Below, in pieces: positions 59,861 through 64,000 of a stretch of 64,000 nucleotides of DNA; position 1 is the first letter of the stretch; each line of letters starts with the position of its first letter. The position numbers and the translations under genes were made by a program. The stretch covers positions 79,595-143,594 of the forward strand of contig NZ_LEKU01000009.1 of assembly GCF_009932355.1 (NCBI RefSeq), given 5' to 3'. The notes beneath the pieces are model-generated. The model made no database searches. It was not told where the DNA came from and worked only from the letters and a program-made list of their open reading frames with translations. Source of the DNA: Riemerella anatipestifer_E (GTDB lineage: Bacteria > Bacteroidota > Bacteroidia > Flavobacteriales > Weeksellaceae).

Positions 59861-60052
59861 TACCAACGGAAAAAGTATTTGCGAAGGGCGGGCTAAATTG
59901 AACTAATTGTTCAATTTCGACCAAACGAAGCCGATGCTTTTTCAATGAAACTAAATTAGTAAAAAAAGTTGAATTGAAAAGCATTTGCGACTAAATATTT
60001 CTGCTTTTCAATTCAATGCCTCTCCCCGCCTTTTGCAAACACTATGTTAGCA
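59861..60052 (-). repeat. attC-like element 5 (long class, 192 bp)
   Basis: Cores TACCAAC (59861-59867) and GTTAGCA (60046-60052). Outer arms as in element 4; the central hairpin differs (CTTTTTCAATGAAACTAAATTA / TTGAATTGAAAAG). Confidence 0.85.
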
Positions 60053-60061
60053 GCAGTATTT

Positions 60062-60715
60062 TTATTTAATATTTTTTAATTGTGTTCGCAAAAGTTCTTG
60101 CAAGTCAATACTATCTTGAATTGCTAATTTTTCTTCTAAGGGTTTAGAAAATGGGCCTGTATAAAAATAATGTTTTTTAATGGGATAACCTAATCTAGTA
60201 ATTAAAAAACTATTGCTAAAATTGATTTTTTTTACGCTTTCGTAATAATGAACATCAAAAATTAAAATTCTATTCTCGCGCAAATTTTGAGCAGACCCAA
60301 ATACAATAGCAGAATAATCAAAAACGACAGGAATACCTACATGTCCGACAATTGCAAACGAGTCTTTAACCATTATTTTATTATCAACATAACTTTTTAC
60401 TGAATTCTCTAGAATTGTGGTGCTGATTTCTACTGGTTTTTTTGCGGTTTTAATACTTTTTATATTCACATCGTTAGGAAAAGTAATTAATAATGATTGT
60501 AGCTCTGAATTTTCATTATTTAATTTGAATCTAACAATTGTAGAATCTACAATCTCGGTTATTGCTGGAGTATTTAAAAAGGAATCTTTATCTATTTCAT
60601 AATCTAAATTTTGTTTTGAAATTTGATAAGATAAAAAACTCAAAATCAACGCAATTATAGAGATTACTATAGTTAAGATATTTGACCAATTTATTTTCTT
60701 TTCAGTTTTATCCAT
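60062..60715 (-). CDS. Membrane-anchored cassette protein
   Basis: A 217-residue protein with one N-terminal transmembrane helix (residues 11-30, ILTIVISIIALILSFLSYQI) and a mostly beta extracytoplasmic or cytoplasmic domain. The stop is 9 bases from the element-5 core. No family recognised. Confidence 0.6.
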   Translation of the reverse strand: MDKTEKKINWSNILTIVISIIALILSFLSYQISKQNLDYEIDKDSFLNTPAITEIVDSTIVRFKLNNENSELQSLLITFPNDVNIKSIKTAKKPVEISTTILENSVKSYVDNKIMVKDSFAIVGHVGIPVVFDYSAIVFGSAQNLRENRILIFDVHYYESVKKINFSNSFLITRLGYPIKKHYFYTGPFSKPLEEKLAIQDSIDLQELLRTQLKNIK

Positions 60716-60747
60716 TCAATTTATTCGGATTTTTGTTGAAATATTGC

Positions 60748-60940
60748 TGCTAACGGAAAAAGTATTTGCGAAGGGCGGACTAAATTGAACATAAAGTTCA
60801 ATTTTGACCAACCGAAGCATATGCTTTTTCCGTATTGCTAAACTAAGAAAAAAAGCAATACGGAAAAGCAGAAGCGGCTTAATATTATCAAATTTTCTAC
60901 TTTGCACTTAAACCCGCCTTTTGCAAATACTATGTTAGCA
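60748..60940 (-). repeat. attC-like element 6 (long class, 193 bp)
   Basis: Cores TGCTAAC (60748-60754) and GTTAGCA (60934-60940). Nearly identical to element 4, including the central CTTTTTCCGTATTG / CAATACGGAAAAG hairpin. Confidence 0.85.
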
Positions 60941-60948
60941 GAAGTATT

Positions 60949-61824
60949 TTATTTCCCAAAAACACTTAAACAATCTGAATGGTATTTCTCTTCAATTTCG
61001 TCTATAATTTCTAAAGAAATCCCTTTTATATCGGGATAAACAAACGAATGTGTAATACTATGTTTTTGTCTTAGTTCTTCTTTAATAGCTAATCTACAAG
61101 AATTAGGAATGAAAATTTTTGTAGTATTTTCCGCAAATATTTGATATTCATCATATGACCTATAATCTGAGCCAAACAGCATAAATACTCCTTCTTGATT
61201 GATAATTCTTGGATCTTTATTAGTTGATTTAACGCAAATAGGTGATATTATCTGAGACAAGACGTCTATGTTTATATCATCAATATTTAAAATATCTTCT
61301 TTTAAATTTACAAATCTATTTGTTTGATTGTTTGTAAAAGCTGGATCTATTATATGTATGGATGAGCCAAGTTCTGAAAATCCTTCGTTTGCATTAAAAT
61401 CTTCAATTTCCTTATCAATATTATATCCCGTCTTATTTGCTGTTGCTACTGAAAAATATAATGCAATTAATTTATTGGTTGAAAAATCTAATAATCTTGT
61501 TGGAATTTCATAATGTTGCATTATATATAAATAATCAACTAAATTGAAATCTTTGCATTTATCAGGAAAAAATTTTTGGTAATAATTAATGAAAGTGTCG
61601 ATAGCAGCTAAATCTGATTTCATTATTGCATCAGATTTTTTATAGAATTTACCATTTATTTCTCTACCGCTAAATTCTAATCCAATTATTCTTTTTTCTC
61701 TAAAAAGGGAAGGAGTTAGGTAATATGAAGATTTACTCATTCCTCTATACCAAAGTACCTTGTTTTCTGCTTCATTAATTATTGAAATATATTCGTCTAA
61801 TGAAGTTGCAACTCTTAATTTCAT
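60949..61824 (-). CDS. FRG-domain protein
   Basis: A 291-residue protein with the FRG domain: LWYRGMSKSSYYLTPSLFR near residue 24 (the R-G core), then MQHYEIPTRLLDFSTNKLIALYF around residue 105. FRG proteins are frequent in bacterial defence and mobile loci and are suspected ADP-ribosyltransferase-like or nucleotide-processing proteins. It is the sole gene of its cassette; the stop is 9 bases from the element-6 core. Confidence 0.8.
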   Translation of the reverse strand: MKLRVATSLDEYISIINEAENKVLWYRGMSKSSYYLTPSLFREKRIIGLEFSGREINGKFYKKSDAIMKSDLAAIDTFINYYQKFFPDKCKDFNLVDYLYIMQHYEIPTRLLDFSTNKLIALYFSVATANKTGYNIDKEIEDFNANEGFSELGSSIHIIDPAFTNNQTNRFVNLKEDILNIDDINIDVLSQIISPICVKSTNKDPRIINQEGVFMLFGSDYRSYDEYQIFAENTTKIFIPNSCRLAIKEELRQKHSITHSFVYPDIKGISLEIIDEIEEKYHSDCLSVFGK

Positions 61825-61850
61825 ATTACAGTTTGTGGTGATAATATTTC

Positions 61851-62044
61851 TGCTAACTGAAAAAGTATTTGCGAAGGGCAGGCTAAATTGGACTGAAAGT
61901 TCAATTCAGTCCAACCGGAGCAGATGCTTTTCCAATGAAACTAAATTACTCAAAATAGTTGAATTGGAAAGCATATGCGGGATAAATGTTCCTGCTTTTC
62001 AATTCAACACCTAAACCCCGCCTTTTGCAAATACTATGTTATGC
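61851..62044 (-). repeat. attC-like element 7 (long class, 194 bp)
   Basis: Cores TGCTAAC (61851-61857) and GTTATGC (62038-62044). Same outer arms as element 4; central hairpin like element 5 (CTTTTCCAATGAAACTAAATTA). Confidence 0.85.
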
Positions 62045-62053
62045 GACGTATTA

Positions 62054-62929
62054 TTATTTTGCTTCCTCATTATCAGGATTAGTATTACCCTCTTTATTTT
62101 TGAAGTATCTTTCTACTGCGATTCCAACTTCTTGCGTTGTTGGAATAAAATTATGATACTTCTCAACTTCATCTTTTAGTAAATCAATCAAAGATTTCAA
62201 AACAAATTCTTTATCAAGATGTGGATTTACATCAAGGAACTCGTCAACTTTATTACCAACAATTCTTTTTCTAGTTAGGTTAGAATAAATTGGATTTGAT
62301 TTACCAACTTGATTCATTCTCAATAACTGTATTTCATTTGTTATGTTTTCAAGTTTTGAAAGTATGTATTGACTTTCAGGAATTTCAGTTTGATGAATTT
62401 TTGCTGGAACAATTGTTTTTCCAAAACTTTTTAAAAAGGGCGAAAAGTTCTTTTCAGATTGTGATTTTGAATAAGTAGCGTTAATTTTTTTTATGAGTTC
62501 TTTTTTAAATTCAATAATTTTATTAAATCTTAAAGATGAAGGATAATTTATGTGTTCAATAACACCTGTATCAAACGAATATCCAGTATTTTCATCTTTT
62601 ATGATTATGGTTGGTTTGTCAAATGCTAACCTCATTCCTAGTTCAAACATAACATTTGGATTTTTAGAACTTACATCACAAACAATAATATCATCATTGT
62701 AAATATTATTCACAATTCTCTCGTGTATTAAACCAATTGCAACATCATCGCTTACTAAACGAGGTTCAAAATCAGTTTCATTTACTGCTTCTACTAAAAT
62801 ATTCAACACTTCCTTCCAATGGTCTTTTGGATAATCTGGATGAGAAGAAATTGGCATAATTATCCCACATTTTTTCTTTTCAATAGGTCTTTCAATTTTA
62901 TCTTTTTTTTCTGATTTGTCTTTATCCAT
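62054..62929 (-). CDS. Nucleoside deoxyribosyltransferase/TIR-like cassette protein
   Basis: A 291-residue protein. Residues 20-120 have the pattern KKCGIIMPISSHPDYPKDHW...DDIIVCDVSSKNPNVMFELGMRLAF, typical of nucleoside 2-deoxyribosyltransferase-like and TIR-like nucleotide-handling folds seen in defence systems. The C-terminal half is helical, perhaps for oligomerisation. The N-terminus is highly charged. Sole gene of its cassette. Confidence 0.65.
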   Translation of the reverse strand: MDKDKSEKKDKIERPIEKKKCGIIMPISSHPDYPKDHWKEVLNILVEAVNETDFEPRLVSDDVAIGLIHERIVNNIYNDDIIVCDVSSKNPNVMFELGMRLAFDKPTIIIKDENTGYSFDTGVIEHINYPSSLRFNKIIEFKKELIKKINATYSKSQSEKNFSPFLKSFGKTIVPAKIHQTEIPESQYILSKLENITNEIQLLRMNQVGKSNPIYSNLTRKRIVGNKVDEFLDVNPHLDKEFVLKSLIDLLKDEVEKYHNFIPTTQEVGIAVERYFKNKEGNTNPDNEEAK

Positions 62930-62948
62930 AATGTTGTTTTAATATGTC

Positions 62949-63081
62949 GCATAACGTTTTGGGGCTTTGCGTTCGGGCGGGAAATCGAAGCACAAAAGCC
63001 GATATTATTACTAATGTTTAATTGAAAAACCACCGTTGAATTTTGCACTTCAGCCCGCCTGACGCAAAACCCTTGTTATGG
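62949..63081 (-). repeat. attC-like element 8 (short class, divergent, 133 bp)
   Basis: Cores GCATAAC (62949-62955) and GTTATGG (63075-63081). Arms GTTTTGGGGCTTTGCG and GACGCAAAACCCTTG, and GGGCGGG / CCCGCC, pair. Its inner sequence differs from the other short elements. Confidence 0.85.
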
Positions 63082-63090
63082 GCAGTTATT

Positions 63091-63786
63091 TTACTCAAAT
63101 TTTAATTCGTCAAAATCTTTAATTTCTGACAATTTTATTAGTTTTTTCTTTTTTAATGTTTCCCAAGCTTCTTTAAAATTAGTGTTTTCGTCGCTGTCAT
63201 CATCCTTATTTATGTTATCTCTTATTAGCTTCTTACTCGTTAAAAAATTTATACTTATTTCATATTGTGGAACTGGACCACGGTTTGAATACAAATCATA
63301 ACCAATCAATTCCATATCTCCGTTTTGATACCTAAATGTATATATCCAATGTCCGTATCTTCCGTGACCATAACTGATGTATAATTTTCCTTTTTTTATT
63401 TCAACAGAAAGTTCAGGGGCAAAATACACACCGCCATCTTCGTTTTCGGATGAAAAACAATCGTAATTTTTTGTGGCTAATTCGTAATAAGTTCCTTTAT
63501 TAAGTAGTACAATTATACCTCTTCGATTTCGGTCTAATTTTCCACGATATTCGTCTTTTACGATTTTACTTTTGTCAGTTCCTTTAATTATAAGAACAAT
63601 ATCCTCCAATCCATCTTTGTTTAAATCTCCTTTTATTTCGTCCCAACCTTCGGATGAAATTCCTCCTTCATACTTATGAATCAGATACCCCTTTGGTATA
63701 AAGTCAGATGGTTTTTTGTGTCGTTCTACTTGTCCAAAAAGGGTAATTGTCAAAGTCAAAAATAAAAATGTTAATTGCTTTTTCAT
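63091..63786 (-). CDS. Secreted FG-GAP-like cassette protein
   Basis: From the ATG at 63786 it has 231 residues with signal peptide (ending TLFGQ). GDLNKDGLEDIVLIIKG is an FG-GAP/VCBS-type loop as in the host lipoproteins of this window. The frame also opens at 63861 but that lies within the attC-like element. Stop is 10 bases from the element-8 core. Confidence 0.65.
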   Translation of the reverse strand: MKKQLTFLFLTLTITLFGQVERHKKPSDFIPKGYLIHKYEGGISSEGWDEIKGDLNKDGLEDIVLIIKGTDKSKIVKDEYRGKLDRNRRGIIVLLNKGTYYELATKNYDCFSSENEDGGVYFAPELSVEIKKGKLYISYGHGRYGHWIYTFRYQNGDMELIGYDLYSNRGPVPQYEISINFLTSKKLIRDNINKDDDSDENTNFKEAWETLKKKKLIKLSEIKDFDELKFE

Positions 63787-63808
63787 TGTGTGTTTGTTAT
63801 ATAATTGC

Positions 63809-63940
63809 CCATAACGGTCCGGGTATTGCCGAAGGCGGGGCTTATTAGCACCCAACTTCAACTAAAATACCACACCTCAAAGGTAAACAAATTTTTCTAA
63901 AAAAGAAATAAACCCCGCTTGCGGTAATACCTTGTTGCCT
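63809..63940 (-). repeat. attC-like element 9 (short class, 132 bp)
   Basis: Cores CCATAAC (63809-63815) and GTTGCCT (63934-63940). Arms GGGTATTGCCGAAGGCGGGGC and CCCCGCTTGCGGTAATACC pair. Internally near-identical to element 3. Confidence 0.85.
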
Positions 63941-63950
63941 GCTGGCTTTT

Positions 63951-64000
63951 TTAAATATCATATTCAGTAAGTTCAATTTCTTCATCACTTGGTAACCAAC
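63951..64000 (-). CDS. C-terminal end of a further cassette gene (partial)
   Basis: A minus-strand frame enters from the right edge and ends at TAA (63951-63953) with the residues WLPSDEEIELTEYDI. The stop is 11 bases from the element-9 core, the same spacing as in the other cassettes, so the array extends beyond the window. Confidence 0.5.
   Translation of the reverse strand, partial: WLPSDEEIELTEYDI

Larger units (their letters stand above)
52331..64000 (-). mobile_element. Integron-type gene cassette array (at least nine cassettes, all leftward)
   Basis: Genes on the minus strand are separated by palindromic attC-like elements. For eight complete cassettes the 5' end of the cassette (TTRRRY-type, after the recombination G) is exactly complementary over nine bases to its own 3' end before AAC: e.g. 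TTATGGGCA/TGCCCATAA, TTATGCGAC/GTCGCATAA, TTAGCAGAA/TTCTGCTAA, TTGGTAGCA/TGCTACCAA. Gene stops lie 9-11 bases from the element. No integron integrase is in the window; the array continues past 64000. Confidence 0.85.

Noticed and set aside
58729..60907. Minus-strand ORFs with a shared segment ending in FANTFSV (58729-58986, 59984 extension, 60716-60907)
   Set aside because: The shared peptide is the translation of the long-class attC-like elements; these are repeats read as protein, not genes.
55496..63940. CRISPR array
   Set aside because: Elements are 132-272 bp, carry genes between them, and spacing is irregular; cas genes are absent.
55496..63940. MITE or insertion-sequence ends, or REP-type intergenic repeats
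   Set aside because: The outermost bases vary between elements but match the partner end of the same cassette exactly, which fits attC recombination and not transposon termini with target duplications.
1..64000. tRNA or rRNA genes
   Set aside because: I looked for cloverleaf arms with TTCGA-type loops and for rRNA signatures and saw none; a tRNA scan would settle this.

Overview
The window is an AT-rich chromosome segment of a member of the Flavobacteriia. Housekeeping genes resemble the Riemerella/Chryseobacterium group, and there are many TAnnTTTG -7 promoter boxes and almost no Shine-Dalgarno sequences. I cannot fix the species. It has three parts: host backbone (1-9079 and 43766-52330), a complete Mu-like transposable prophage (9084-43761), and an integron-type gene-cassette array (52331 to the window end).

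Host, left: NUDIX hydrolase end, plsC, tsaC-like, rarA, yidD, lgt, prfB, dedA, dnaG (zinc-ligand-free form) and clpP. Next to clpP lies the 3' part of a lipoprotein gene. Its 5' part sits 34.7 kb away at 43762-44221. The two parts rejoin in frame into a 234-codon gene if the prophage and one copy of a 4-bp CGAT duplication are removed, which fixes the prophage ends to the base.

Prophage: the left end holds candidate transposase sites and repeats, a leftward repressor and a divergent Ner-like gene. The rightward early operon follows (MuA-type transposase, MuB-type ATPase, a RecA-like ATPase and many small genes). Two genes with their own promoters and terminators (PH domain, HTH) end this arm. 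Late genes are split, unlike Mu. A leftward arm (20162-26538) carries a gp25-like protein, terminases, portal, head-tail joining proteins and a MuF protein with a C-terminal nuclease-like domain. A rightward arm (26726-41574) carries protease/scaffold, capsid, contractile tail, fibres and a lysis cassette with amidase and one-piece spanin. The arms diverge from a region with a 16-bp inverted repeat. At the right end, where Mu carries mom, is a small-protein / ABC-ATPase-GNAT / formyltransferase cassette; its ATPase and GNAT parts are joined only by a -1 shift at an A-AAA-AAG heptamer.

Host, right: a cluster of small lipoprotein and secreted-protein genes with a local tandem duplication, then a VOC protein, a MATE transporter, an NtrC-type regulator, a YggS-type PLP protein and mscL.

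Cassette array: genes all point left and are separated by 132-272-bp palindromic elements with attC-like architecture. For eight successive cassettes the first nine bases are the exact reverse complement of the last bases before the next element, the signature of site-specifically inserted circular cassettes. Cargo includes an SF1 helicase, a DUF2310-like protein, a HigB/HigA-type toxin-antitoxin pair, an FRG-domain protein, a deoxyribosyltransferase/TIR-like protein, membrane and secreted proteins, and three decayed genes. No integron integrase is visible; the array runs off the right edge.
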